Shown one piece after another: positions 1 to 11,092 of a stretch of 64,000 nt of DNA (positions within the stretch are counted from its first letter, which is position 1; each line of letters opens with the position of its first letter). Below the pieces are notes generated by a model. It was given only the letters and a program-made list of their open reading frames with translations, made no database searches and was not told the DNA's origin. The position numbers and the translations under genes were made by a program. This DNA comes from Boswellia sacra (lineage: Eukaryota; Streptophyta; Magnoliopsida; Sapindales; Burseraceae), in contig SNVD02015884.1 of the NCBI GenBank assembly GCA_013180625.2, forward strand, positions 248,001 to 312,000, in the 5' to 3' direction.

Positions 1-816
1 TAAAAAGGATATTATTATCTAAATTCTTTCTATGTTTAATCATATACACATCTAATTTAGAATCATGGCTTTCATTGACTACTTCTCTTTCTTTGACCTA
101 AACTCATTGGAAATAGAACATTTAAAGATTAATCCATTTTCATGGCGACAAGTAGAAGACCTACACTAAACGCTGAAGGAGGGGCATAATTGTCTTGTCG
201 ATTAGATCTTATCCAAAGCTGTGGGCGCCCCAAATAAGCCACTTGGTCCTACTTGGGTTGGCAACGTGAGATTTTGAGTGGAGTTTGAACGCTGGTTGGG
301 CAGAGAGGGTGGTGAGGTGGTGTGGTGTTGTGTGCTTGGCCATCACTGATTTATAGGGATAATCTAAATAAAGTTTGCACTCATTAATCTTCGTTAGTTA
401 ATACTAATCTTTTATAACGTGCCTTGCCGCCCCATCATCCCCCATCCTCCATCTTCTCATCTGCGTTTTTACCTTGTGATGTGGAATAGTAATTTAAAAA
501 TATTATTAACCTTGAGTAGTATTAAAGTTACAAAACATACCAGCAACCTAAATAATACAAACTGATATGATTGTTAAATCAAATTATACAAATATTACAA
601 ACTGATGATATGATTATTACATCAAATTGTAGAGTTTGAATTATATGCAGATTATAAATATAGTATTGCTGATTAATCAATAAAAACAGGTTAGTTCAAC
701 TCAATTTTTTTTTTAATTTTTTCCATTAATCATAAAAGATACCATGGAACATATATTATTATCTCACTTGATAATAGAGAAGTGAAAATGATAAGATAAA
801 ATCTTATAATATTTTA

Positions 817-1204
817 GAGTAATACTATTCTTACAAACTATCTATATAAACTTATTTATACAAACTGATGTGTAATAGTTCGATTGGTAATAATACTAGA
901 CTTATAATTTATATATAACCTAAACTTTACAATCTATGTAACAGTTGCAAACTGCTATTAATATATCTTCTATCAATTCTTTTTGTTTTTTCTTATCGAA
1001 TGAATTTTTATTAAGTAGATTGCTATATCAAATTATAGAGTTTGGACTGTTTATAGGTTATAAGTCTAGTATTACTGTTTGATTGAATGAGCAAATTTGA
1101 AATTTTAATTATATTAATAAATATGGATGATGCGATAATCATTTAATAATGTCAGATTTGTATCACTGAATTTGTAGGAATAATTTATAAGAATAGTACT
1201 ACTT
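817..1204. mobile_element. MITE of family A, carrying a nested insertion
   Basis: The left end (about 817-850, reading AATACTATTCTTACAAAC) is matched by the reverse complement of the right end (about 1170-1204, reading GTACTATTCTTATAAATT). The same terminal motif occurs at 13505, 34789 and 57535, so it is a dispersed family. A family B element sits inside it. No transposase is encoded. Superfamily is not certain. Confidence 0.5.
892..1075. mobile_element. MITE of family B, nested in a family A copy
   Basis: The left end reads AATACTAGACTTATAA and the right end is its near-perfect reverse complement (TTATAAGTCTAGTATT), with further inverted similarity for about 45 bases inward. Copies at 14628-14818 and 15635-15832 share both ends. 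It is non-coding. No clean target-site duplication is seen for this copy. Confidence 0.55.
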
Positions 1205-1653
1205 TATATTTTAATTATTTTTGATAAGACTAAATAAGAAACCTATGGTTTTTAAAAAACAATTATAGGGGAGTAAAAATGGAAAAAAGCAATACAAGGT
1301 AATTTTTCTTTTTTAAAGAAAATAAAATAGTGAAGGTCCACGGGAGAATAATTGTGCCGTACCACAGAGTAAATTTGCTCTGAGAGATTATCTAAAAGAA
1401 AGCCAAAAAAACGGCATGTTTCAGTGGTGCGCATTACGCCGTTAAACTTGTAAACATTCCGCGAAACGAAAATGCTCAGGATTACGAAGGAGGCAAAATA
1501 TAGCAATACCACTCTCTCTCTCCCCTCCCCCCCCTCCCCGCCCCCTCTCTCATCTCATCTCTTTGTTAATATAAATATTTAAGTAAATAAATATTTATTT
1601 ATTATTTATTTCCTTAATTGCAAATTCAAAGCCTCCTTCTAATCTGCTTCTCT

Positions 1654-1661
1654 CTATAAAC
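1654..1661 (+). promoter_or_regulatory. Probable TATA box of the STY-like kinase gene
   Basis: CTATAAAC lies downstream of a pyrimidine-rich tract and about 190 bases before the ATG at 1844, a normal position for a plant TATA box with a leader of about 150 bases. Position and motif only. Confidence 0.45.
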
Positions 1662-1801
1662 AAGCTCAGTTCACGTAACCACTACCCAAAGCAGCAGCCA
1701 TAAAAGAGATCACAACTTTTAGCCTTTTTTAAAAAAAATTTATTAATTTGTTTTTATTTTTATTTTTATTTTTTTGAGCAAATCCTCTCATTATCGTCGC
1801 C

Positions 1802-1831
1802 GTTGTTGTTGTTGTTGTTGTTGTTGTTGTT
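1802..1831 (+). repeat. (GTT)n microsatellite in the 5' leader of the kinase gene
   Basis: About ten uninterrupted GTT units lie in the leader, ending 12 bases before the ATG at 1844. It is a likely length-polymorphic site in the untranslated region. Confidence 0.8.
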
Positions 1832-1843
1832 ATCATCGAGTCA

Positions 1844-4800
1844 ATGGTGATGGAGGATAACAACGAGAGCTGTGGCAGCAGAGCCAGCGACACCTCGTCG
1901 TCTTCGTCGCCGTCGCCGGCGCAGAGCCGGCAACAGCGGCAGAAACTAGAGGTGTACAATGAGGTACTTCGTCGACTCAAGGAATCTAACAACCAAGAAG
2001 CCAATCAGCCTCGCTTCGACGATGAACTCTGGACTCACTTCAATCGTCTCCCTACTCGGTAAACTTTACCTTTCCCTTATCCGTCCGTACAGTCCGTACA
2101 CGTAAAGAAGAACGTATAACTAGACGCATATTTGCGGGAAGGATCAACGTCGTCTCTCTCTCTCTCTCTCTCACTCTCTCTCTCTCGTTCATGCTTTTGT
2201 TTTTATTTTTGAAATATTGGAGAGTTTAAGCTGTTTTTAATTCTGTATACTTGCATAAAATTTTTGATTGTTCGAGGCTTTGGTTGCTGAGCATTTGGAA
2301 AATTTTATCCGGTGTAGATATGCATTGGATGTGAATGTGGAGAGGGCTGAAGATGTACTGATGCACAAGAGATTACTACAGTTGGCTTATGATCCGAATA
2401 ACAGACCTGCAATTGAAGTCCGTCTTGTGCAGGTCTGTTGATTTGTTAGATTCTAATTTAGCCAAAACATTTAGTAATTTTTTTTTTTGTTTTTTTGAAT
2501 CGATCACTTGCATTGCAGTCCAGATGATTCATTGTTAGGTCTTGTATTGTCAAAACCGATGTGATGTAATGTTGTCGTCTCTTGATTTTTGGGCCCTAAT
2601 TCAAGAACTACTAGATCACAGTCATTTCAATCAATTACTACTACGTGGAGTAACTGGCTGTGCAATTACGATATTGTTTGAAGTTTTAAACTGTTTGCCC
2701 ATCGTGTTTCTTTGTTCTAAACTTAGATGTTGGCTTGGTTTGCATGGTAACAATTACATTGTTACATTTTAGCTAAAGTGGTTGGTGCTTGTTGGTGACC
2801 CTTTGGGTGACTGTCTATGTCGATTTCTGGTGCTTTATTCAGTTCTGAGTTCGAATTAATGTGTCACTAGATATGTATTGAAATTATTGCTCTTTTATCC
2901 AGGTTCATCCTTCGAATGATCGGAATCCAGCTGATTCTATTGCTCCAAACTCTCCGGGTAAAACAGCTGCCCAGAGTTCTTCGAGACCAAGGTTTGGATT
3001 TAGAATCTAACTAATTGCTTGCTTCAGCATTGTTGTTTACTCTTTTGCCCTGATTATTGTAATTAACAATGCTGACGTCTTTTTCTTACTTTCCAACTTC
3101 CAGCATACTTCCCCCACCTGCTTTCGGTTCATCACCAAATCTTGAAGCCCTGGCAATTGAAGCAAGTAAATCTGAAGATATAGATGGAGATAGTTCTGTA
3201 CATGCTAATGCACAATTTTCTAGGTAAATTGTCTGAAGAAGTCTCTCTGAAATGTCTGGTTAAGATATGGCGTATTTATCTATTTTTGACCCAGTTCTTG
3301 AGTCAGTAGCCTCCTTTGAGCCAATATTATTCCCTTGACATCGATCAACTTGTTTCTGCCAGCTCCTGTTTGTGGTTACCAATTAATCCACTCACCTTTT
3401 AATTTAAAATGTAATCTTGCTAATAGTTGCAACATTATCATAGTGAATAGTTGACAGATCAGAATCTTAATTAGGTTATTTAAACTATAAGACAGTAAAA
3501 ATTAATCCTTTTACTTCTTGTTTCTTTGTAATGATATCTCATCTGGAAAATTACAGCTATCTTATTGTTGTTGATATCAATATTCAGTTTTGATTGTGAA
3601 TATATTATCATGCATATATATATATATATATATATGCACAAGCTTATTATTCATTGACTATTGAATGCAAATATTTCCACTATAGTTTATTCAACTGAAT
3701 TTTCCCATAAGCAATGGATTTGGTTACTGAGAATCTTATTGCGTTTAAATGGCATTGATGCAGGCCCATGCATGAAATTACTTTCTCAGCAGACGACAAG
3801 CCAAAACTTCTCAGTCAGGTATATGATAGGTTTTCTTGTGAAAGTAAACAAGCTATTGTCCTATTATTCTTACTTGGGAAACATATATGTTCGCTTTAAT
3901 TGATAGTTGGAGTGTTGTTTTTGTACATAAAATTATGCTTTCATGCCTATGTCCCTATGAACTTTACTGCACATAGAACTGTTGCTTGTATCGCTGAGGT
4001 TAGTGTTCAGAATGAGCCAACGTGCTAAATATTTTTATTCTTTTTGTGTGTGCATGCACATGTATGCATACCTACAGGTGTGCTCATTTGTGAGATTGAT
4101 GGGAAGTGAACATCTTTCAAGTTATTAAGTTTGGTAACAAATTAGTTCTGATTCCAAACTTAAAACTAGATTGCTCAACATTGAACTTTCCATCTTATGC
4201 ATGAATGGTGTTAAAAATATTACCCATTAAAGATGAGAGAATTGATTATGTGATAATGGTTCTCAGTCCCCATTGTCATTGCTTTGTGCAAAATTTTCAG
4301 TTGACATCCTTACTAGCTGATATTGGGCTGAACATCCAAGAAGCACATGCCTTTTCTACAGTTGACGGTTACTCCTTAGATGTTTTCGTGGTTGATGGTT
4401 GGCCATATGAGGTACTTTACTTTTGCATTATATTGTATTCAATAATTGATGGTTTTTTTTTAAAAGGGAATGATCTAGTTAACTGTATCAGAGTGAAGAA
4501 TCTTATTTCAACTAGACACAACTATGCCATGGTCCTCAACACTCCGGGAAATTCTTTTTTACTGGTCACAAATCATGGCACATGTTTCGACCTTTTCCAG
4601 GAGTTTGAATTCTGGTCTATGAAGTAGGGAGTCATACCAAAAGTTCCTATTTAGTGTAGTGTAGGACTTCTCTTAGTTGTGCTTAGTCCTTAATACATAA
4701 CAACCTGACCTCAAAGCATTTTGATCCAAGAAATAAGCTTGTTCACTAGTACCTCCTTGACAGACTTGGTGTTGGAAATTGGCAGGAGACAGAGCGGCTT

Positions 4801-7800
4801 AGAATTGCGTTGGAAAAGGAAGTTCTAAAGATTGAGGTAAATCATTGTTCATAAAATCAATACAACGTTTAATCTGTTGGAACTCCTTATGAGACCCCAG
4901 AATGTCAGGTGGCATATTATCTTCTAAAATTTTCAATTTTAGGCTTGGGTTCATTTTCCACCAATACTTTTAGAGAATTTATCTGTTAGCTTTACATTTT
5001 CTGGTGTTTTTCCTGCTGAAGTTGCATATGATTTTTGCCATGTTTCTTTCACTGGACTGGTAGTAGCTGTGTTGTTGTGTTTTTGGAGCCTGATTTGATT
5101 AGTATGAATCTTCAATAGATGTTCGAAGTTGAATTAAAAATCACATTATCTGTGTTTGTGTTGTGATCACTTAAATTTTTTGGTTATAGGATAAGTCATC
5201 CTGTGAAATAGATCTAAGGAGATTCAGTCGCCTGAATGTGCACTGGTTAAAGTGTTCTCCTGCATTATAATGCCCAAAATTAGTTTCTATATGTTCGGCA
5301 GAACTATGTATTTTTTAGTTACTCAGAGATAATAAGGAGCGGTTTGGCTGGTGGATGGCTAGCATTAAAAATATAAATGATACAACTTATGAAGCCTAAT
5401 AGGGAATTATACTGAGTTAGCTCTTTGGAAAACTAATACAATCAAGCAAGGGCTGGAGTTGGGCAATTTTTTAGCAGTCTGATGGCATACAGGAAAAAAT
5501 GTAAGTAATCTCAAAGATGGAATTCAGTCTTTCTTGAGTTAGGGTTTCAACTTTCAGTCATTGGTCAATATTTGCTGTCTGATCTGCATAGTAGCTTATA
5601 ACGAGGTTCATCTTTCTTGTGTTCTTGCTATGGAGAGAGAGAAAAATTTTGATAATATACCTTTCATGTGAAATTTGGAACGGTTTAAGGAAAGTCGTCT
5701 TGAATTTGCAGTGAAACATTAACCAGAAAAAAAAAGCCTCTCTTGGTTGAGTTTTGTTATTATTATAATTATTATTTTTTAAAACTTTTTGTATCCAGGG
5801 AAATTTTTGTTGCTCCAGTGTATGAAGTACTAACAGATTTCCTGGACACAATTTTTGGTGGTGAGGAAGTGGGTTAAGCCCACTTTGACTTTAGAGTTGG
5901 ATACTGACAGCAAACAGTTCCTAGTTCATGTAGTGTTCTAGTCACCATGTCAATTGAGACCAATAATTTATCATCCTTTAAGATATTTAAAGTGGTTCTC
6001 TATGCCATGTCTTATTGCGGTGTAATTATCAATGTATTTTAAATTTGCATTGTATTGGTTGCTATGCAGAATCAGGGTTGGTCCAGTCATCGCTCATCAT
6101 CTCCCTGTAGTGAGCCTGAGGAGACAGGGATGAAATGTGATCCAGAACATGTGGAAATACCTAGTGATGGAACTGATGTCTGGGAAATTGATCCTAGACA
6201 TCTGCAGTTTGGGAACAAAGTTGCATCCGGGTCATATGGTGATTTGTAAGTTTGTTGCTTCTGTCACATGTACTAATCGTATTATCGTACTCGGAAAACT
6301 AAGCTACTTGAATTGATATAGGTACAAAGGTACATACTGCAGTCAGGAAGTAGCTATTAAAGTCCTTAAGCCTGAGCGTATTAATACAGATTTGCAGAAA
6401 GAATTTGCTCAGGAAGTCTTTATCATGAGGTTTGTCATATAGACTGATGCTGATAATATATAGATTATCTGGTTGTGCTACAAAATTCTCTTAAACTTCA
6501 AAAATATAAGTAGTTTCCGGGAAGTTTATAAAGCAATTTCATCTTGGATATCATTGTTGGATTTACAATAATATTGGAATGCTGCCAAAGAAACTTCTAT
6601 ATTTGATTTGTGATATTATTGTCTTCTTGGATTGGGGTGGAATATATAATTTAAACAATTCAATATGCATGTCTCGAATGAATTAAACTCTGTTTATATA
6701 CTTGTTCTTCCAGACCACTGAATAAAGTTCAAGTTCCATGAAGGGATATTTAGAAATAAGTTGTCTTTTTGTTGGTTGAGTTAGGTAGGTTGATTCATTA
6801 CTTCTTGGTTCACTTCCATGCCTCCAGGGTCCACTGTATACTTGAGAGGTTTTAGTTAAAATAAAAATAACTGCTTCCTGTTTCTTTATCCTAACAACCT
6901 CTCTTTACACGTTTCTGACCGAAACTCTAACCTTTTTACATCTTTGTTCTTTCTACTAGTTAGGAAAGAAAGAATCCTTCGTCAATATTGATGTTTAAAA
7001 TTCACCTGATATATGATCTTGAACTTATTATCACTTTTGAGTTATTCTATTAGTCTGACAAGAACGTTTTTGTCTCTATGTCTTTTATGTTACTCCGTGA
7101 CAATCTCATTTGAGTCTTAAGTTATGAGCAGCTCAGTATGTTTTATCTGATATGAAACGATACATGTCTAATAATAGATTAACTGACTCTTCAGTAACTT
7201 TGATCACTTTCCTTGTTTTTTCTGGATAAATTGTTATAATTCTTGTATGAATGCTCCATGGCTTTAACCTTTTCATACTCCTATTGGAACTTGTAGAAAG
7301 GTTCGGCATAAGAATGTTGTACAATTCATTGGTGCATGTACAAAGCCTCCAAGCTTGTGCATTGTAACAGGTGTGCTCAATAAGTTTTTTTTTTTTTAAT
7401 TTTTAATTTTTATTTTTGACTAATCAGTGTATTTGGTTTTCTTCCTCTTATTTCTTTACTCTCTTTTTAATTCTTTCTTAAAATAGAATTTATGTCTGGT
7501 GGAAGTGTGTATGACTACCTCCACAAGCAGAAGGGTGTTTTCAAGCTTCCATCCTTAATTAAAGTAGCAATAGATGTTTCCAAAGGAATGAACTACTTGC
7601 ACCAAAACAATATAATCCACAGGGATTTGAAGGCTGCCAATCTTCTTATGGATGAAAATGAAGTAAGACTCTTGTCGACCTTTCACCTTTTCATCTCATT
7701 TGTCCAAAAGCAAAAAGTCTTAATTTTCATTAATTCTTTACATATATTTGTTTACCCAAAAGTGTTTTGAAAAAGCAGCAAATTGGTGCTGGCAATATTT

Positions 7801-9332
7801 ATGAGGGCGTAAAACTTTTTGGAGGTCTGTAAAGTAAATCCATAAAGTGGCCTATGTATAGTGTATTTAGTTGCATCATATATGTCACATTCCAATGTTG
7901 TTGGACATCTTCTTCTATAGTCTGTGCCTAGCTTGGTTTCCATTAAATCCTGCCAAATCCATTTTAGTTTGGTATTTATTTCTAAATACTGTAATCTGTT
8001 CATGTTCTTTCTTTGTTATCTTCTTAAAGACTGTCATATGATTGCATTATAGGTGGTTAAGGTGGCCGATTTTGGGGTTGCTAGAGTAAAAGCTCAATCT
8101 GGAGTTATGACTGCAGAAACTGGGACTTACCGTTGGATGGCTCCTGAGGTGAGACCTTGATGGTAGCAAGTTGTTTGATGGGTTCCATGTATGCCTATGT
8201 GTTTCTTCATATCTCTATGCATTTAAAAGCTCAAATCTTGTATTTATTTGTTTATTTTCCTTTTTCTGTTTCCCATTTGAAGGAAAGAAAAATCTTTCGA
8301 AGTTTGGATGCAATTGACATCTATGTTTTAGCGTCACCAAATTTTCCTCCTTTGTTGCTTTTGCTTAAACTGTAGATACAGTTTCTCTTGCTAAAATGTT
8401 TTCTCGTCTAAATTTTTCTCTCTTTAAGAATACGTATATATTCGATGCATAAATATTGTTGATCGATTTTTTGCTTGCAATTCGTTTACATCGTCTAATT
8501 GCTCATTTGCAATGAAGGTTATAGAACACAAACCATATGATCACAAGGCTGATGTTTTTAGTTTCGGAGTTGTATTGTGGGAGTTGCTAACTGGAAAGGT
8601 ATTGTCTAGTTGTTCTTCTTCCATATATATCGCGCATGTTATTGTTTCCTTCCGTCCATTTACATGCTTACATTTTTTATTCTCAGCTCCCATATGAGTA
8701 CTTGACTCCATTACAGGCAGCCGTTGGAGTGGTCCAGAAGGTACATTGTTTATTCCTAAGTGTTTGTCTAAGTTTGGACGTCCTAAACTGCTCATGTTTA
8801 TTTGGGAATATTCTCATAATATTTCCAATTAATATTGAGAATTATGACTGCTTAATTTCTCCACCTTCCCTATATGAAAGAAATAAAAAACTGTCTAGGA
8901 TTTATGCGAGGATTATGTGAGAATAAGTTACATTTTACTTTCTTTAACTTATTTTCCAGGGTTTACGGCCTACAATCCCGAAAAACACTCATCCAAAGCT
9001 AGCTGAGCTGCTTGAGAAATGCTGGCAGCAAGATCCAGCAATAAGGCCTGATTTCTCCGAAATTATTGAGATTCTGCGGCAAATTGCCAAGGAGGTATGT
9101 CCTTATAAATTTAACATCGCCTAGTTTCCTTTTCTTATGATGTAATTTTAGAGCAAATTTCAAAATACTATCACTAAAAAACATTTGCATGCTATATTAA
9201 TAAAACTTCATTCTTTCTTTTTATTTCTCATTGGTGAAGTATGTGAAATAGGTTGGAGAAGAAGGCGAAGATCGCCGCAAAGAGAAATCGTCTGGGGGGT
9301 TCCTGTCTGTCCTCCGTCGAGGCCACCACTGA
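1844..9332 (+). CDS. ACT-domain serine/threonine/tyrosine kinase, STY8/STY17/STY46-like
   Basis: Sixteen exons close in frame: 1844-2058, 2318-2432, 2903-2991, 3104-3223, 3764-3818, 4301-4411, 4786-4836, 6070-6245, 6322-6429, 7297-7370, 7487-7662, 8053-8148, 8518-8598, 8687-8740, 8960-9094 and 9252-9332, giving 578 aa, close to the Arabidopsis family length. The N-terminus is Ser-rich, an ACT-type ligand-binding domain spans about 182-250, and the C-terminal half is a Raf-like (MAPKKK group C) kinase. Visible motifs are the Gly loop (about 304-309), VAIK with Lys324, HRDLKAAN with Asp418, ADFG with Asp436, and MAPE. Known members phosphorylate chloroplast transit peptides in the cytosol and act in plastid differentiation. 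That role is inferred here from family identity. The catalytic residues are intact. The ATG at 1844 gives the conserved start ([12 protein letters not shown]). Confidence 0.93.
2154..2187 (+). repeat. (CT)n microsatellite in intron 1 of the kinase gene
   Basis: About sixteen CT units with one CA interruption lie about 100 bases after the exon 1 donor. Confidence 0.8.
3610..3637. repeat. (TA)n microsatellite in intron 4 of the kinase gene
   Basis: About a dozen alternating TA units lie inside the intron, near the 3764 acceptor. It is a simple repeat. Confidence 0.8.
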
Positions 9333-9656
9333 AATAGACCGAAGTTTACGACCTGGACATAAAGCTTTAATCGCGTAGGCCATTTACCAGCTTGTTTTTC
9401 CTCGACACTGTACAGTATTTTGTCCAAATGATCAAGAGTTTTTTCTTGTCTTTTTTCCCCCCCTTTAATTGATTTTTTTTTTTAAATTTCTTTTTAACCC
9501 GCATTTTCTTTTCGTCATTGTCACATTAAAGTGTCAAGTTGTACTGAGGGACACTGACGTGGATGAGCTATTTAACTTAGCATTGTCACATGCGGCCTTC
9601 AAATTATGTTTATAAATCATAACAATATTTCTTTTCTTGTACCTACGATATCCTAT

Positions 9657-9836
9657 GAATAACATTATTACATACAAACTTTTGTATGTAAACTAAGTTG
9701 TCAAAAAGTGAGTAAAAGAGTGAATATACTAAAAGTGAACTCATTCAATAAAGCGCGGTAGATGTATTTACAAATAAGTAATGTCATAATTGTTTGTATA
9801 CAAGAGTTTGTAAAGTTTGTAAATATAACATTAACT
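9657..9836. mobile_element. Candidate MITE
   Basis: The ends show imperfect inverted similarity (left AATAACATTATTACATACAA, right TTTGTAAATATAACATT), like the family A elements elsewhere in the window. It is non-coding and diverged. No target duplication is assigned. Confidence 0.35.
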
Positions 9837-10410
9837 TTGTTATATTGATGTATTATAGTGCATTTTATCAGTAATTTTTATATTTGAGTGATGTGGTTTT
9901 CTTAGAGCCTCCTAAATGGTGTTTTCATTAATTTCTTCTGGGGTTTGTTCTCCCCCGCTTTATAAAACGTTCACACTGGTGGTTAAAAAAAAGAACTGTT
10001 GGACTGAAAACTGTCTTATTTTAGCGATAGACTCAAACAGAAGCTTAAAAGTTTATAGTATCAATGAGCATATCAGATTAACGTTACCATCACAGTCCAC
10101 ATGATGCATTTCCTCAACTGTCGTTGTGGGCATAAAAAGTGTTTCTTAACTAGGGATCGGAAATGAGTTTCACTTTCACCCCTCTCGTCTGGCAATTGAA
10201 AGAGCCTTGTGATTCAACACTTTTAAACAATGACAGGAAGCTTGTGATTCGATTTTATTCACGTTCTTGTTAACTTGGACAAGTAGGAACTTTAATGATT
10301 AACCATTGCCAACTTTCTTTAGAATTCTTATGCTAACCAAGCTAGGGCTGACGTGGTGCCAGATCCCAATTATAACCTTGTTCGTTAATAACCATATACA
10401 GAACCAGTGG

Positions 10411-10505
10411 TGACAGTGGGTTGTGGTTGCGCTAGTCTCCTCCGAGGATTAGTCGTGGTGCGCGTAAGCTGGCCCGGACACCTCGGTTACAAAAAAAAAA
10501 AAAAA
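10411..10505 (+). mobile_element. 5'-truncated SINE with poly(A) tail
   Basis: A GC-rich block (about 10430-10490, including GGATTAGTCGTGGTGCGCG and CTGGCCCGGACACC) runs straight into an A tract. It matches my memory of the 3' part of tRNA-derived plant SINEs. The insertion is flanked by the direct repeat AACCAGTGG at 10402-10410 and 10506-10514, the expected target-site duplication. At about 95 bases it lacks the tRNA-like head with the A box. Confidence 0.65.
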
Positions 10506-11092
10506 AACCAGTGGGAGAGTTGTAACTTCGAACTAAATCATATATACACATTACTGAAAGTTGTGTTATCTCTTTCCCACACTGACGCGGCAGTACTCAA
10601 ATTAAAGTTTCATGTTACAAACAGCAACTAACAGACTGGGGTTAATACAGAAAAATTGAAACGGGTTCATTTTAAGTGAAACAGAAATGTGCCAGATTCA
10701 ATTCTAGTTTTAAAAAAGAAAAAAACTAATATCATCTTATAAACATTTTTTTAGTAGTTTCCCATAATGTATTAGCATGTCCAAAATGAGTGGCATTATT
10801 GTAATTAAACATGGTATACAAGGGTTTTTCTGTCCATAAGAACCGAATTTATAAATCTCGTAAAGTTTTCTAAACCTAACCATGCACTTCTCCGTATCTC
10901 TCTCGTCTTTGTAGCCCTAAATGCACTCTAGTTTATTACACATATCAACAAAAAAACAAAAATCTTTCCCGAGAAACTCCCTACAATGAAATTCAATGCC
11001 CTGTTATTATTTTCTTGGATCCAAACATCATTTTTTAAAATTTCCAATGATAATTAACCATTAATGCATGCCTATAAGTTGTGCAACAAGAT

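Larger units (their letters stand above)
1..1640. other. 5' intergenic region with nested MITEs
   Basis: No gene is seen. The stretch is AT-rich and holds a miniature inverted-repeat element with another nested inside it (listed separately). Around 536-675 there is a fragment resembling the end of the nested family. At about 1510-1550 there is a pyrimidine-rich (CT/C-run) tract just upstream of the kinase gene, typical of plant core promoters. Confidence 0.6.
9333..11092. other. Intergenic region between the kinase and MSL genes
   Basis: It holds the 3' flank of the kinase gene, a candidate MITE at 9657-9836 (weak inverted ends around TTACATACAAAC and GTTTGTAAATATAAC), a SINE remnant at 10411-10505, and the promoter of the next gene. 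No coding sequence is supported. Confidence 0.55.

Noticed and set aside
1729..2004. Minus-strand open frame opposite the kinase first exon
   Set aside because: It is the shadow of exon 1 and the GTT repeat (poly-Thr on the other strand).
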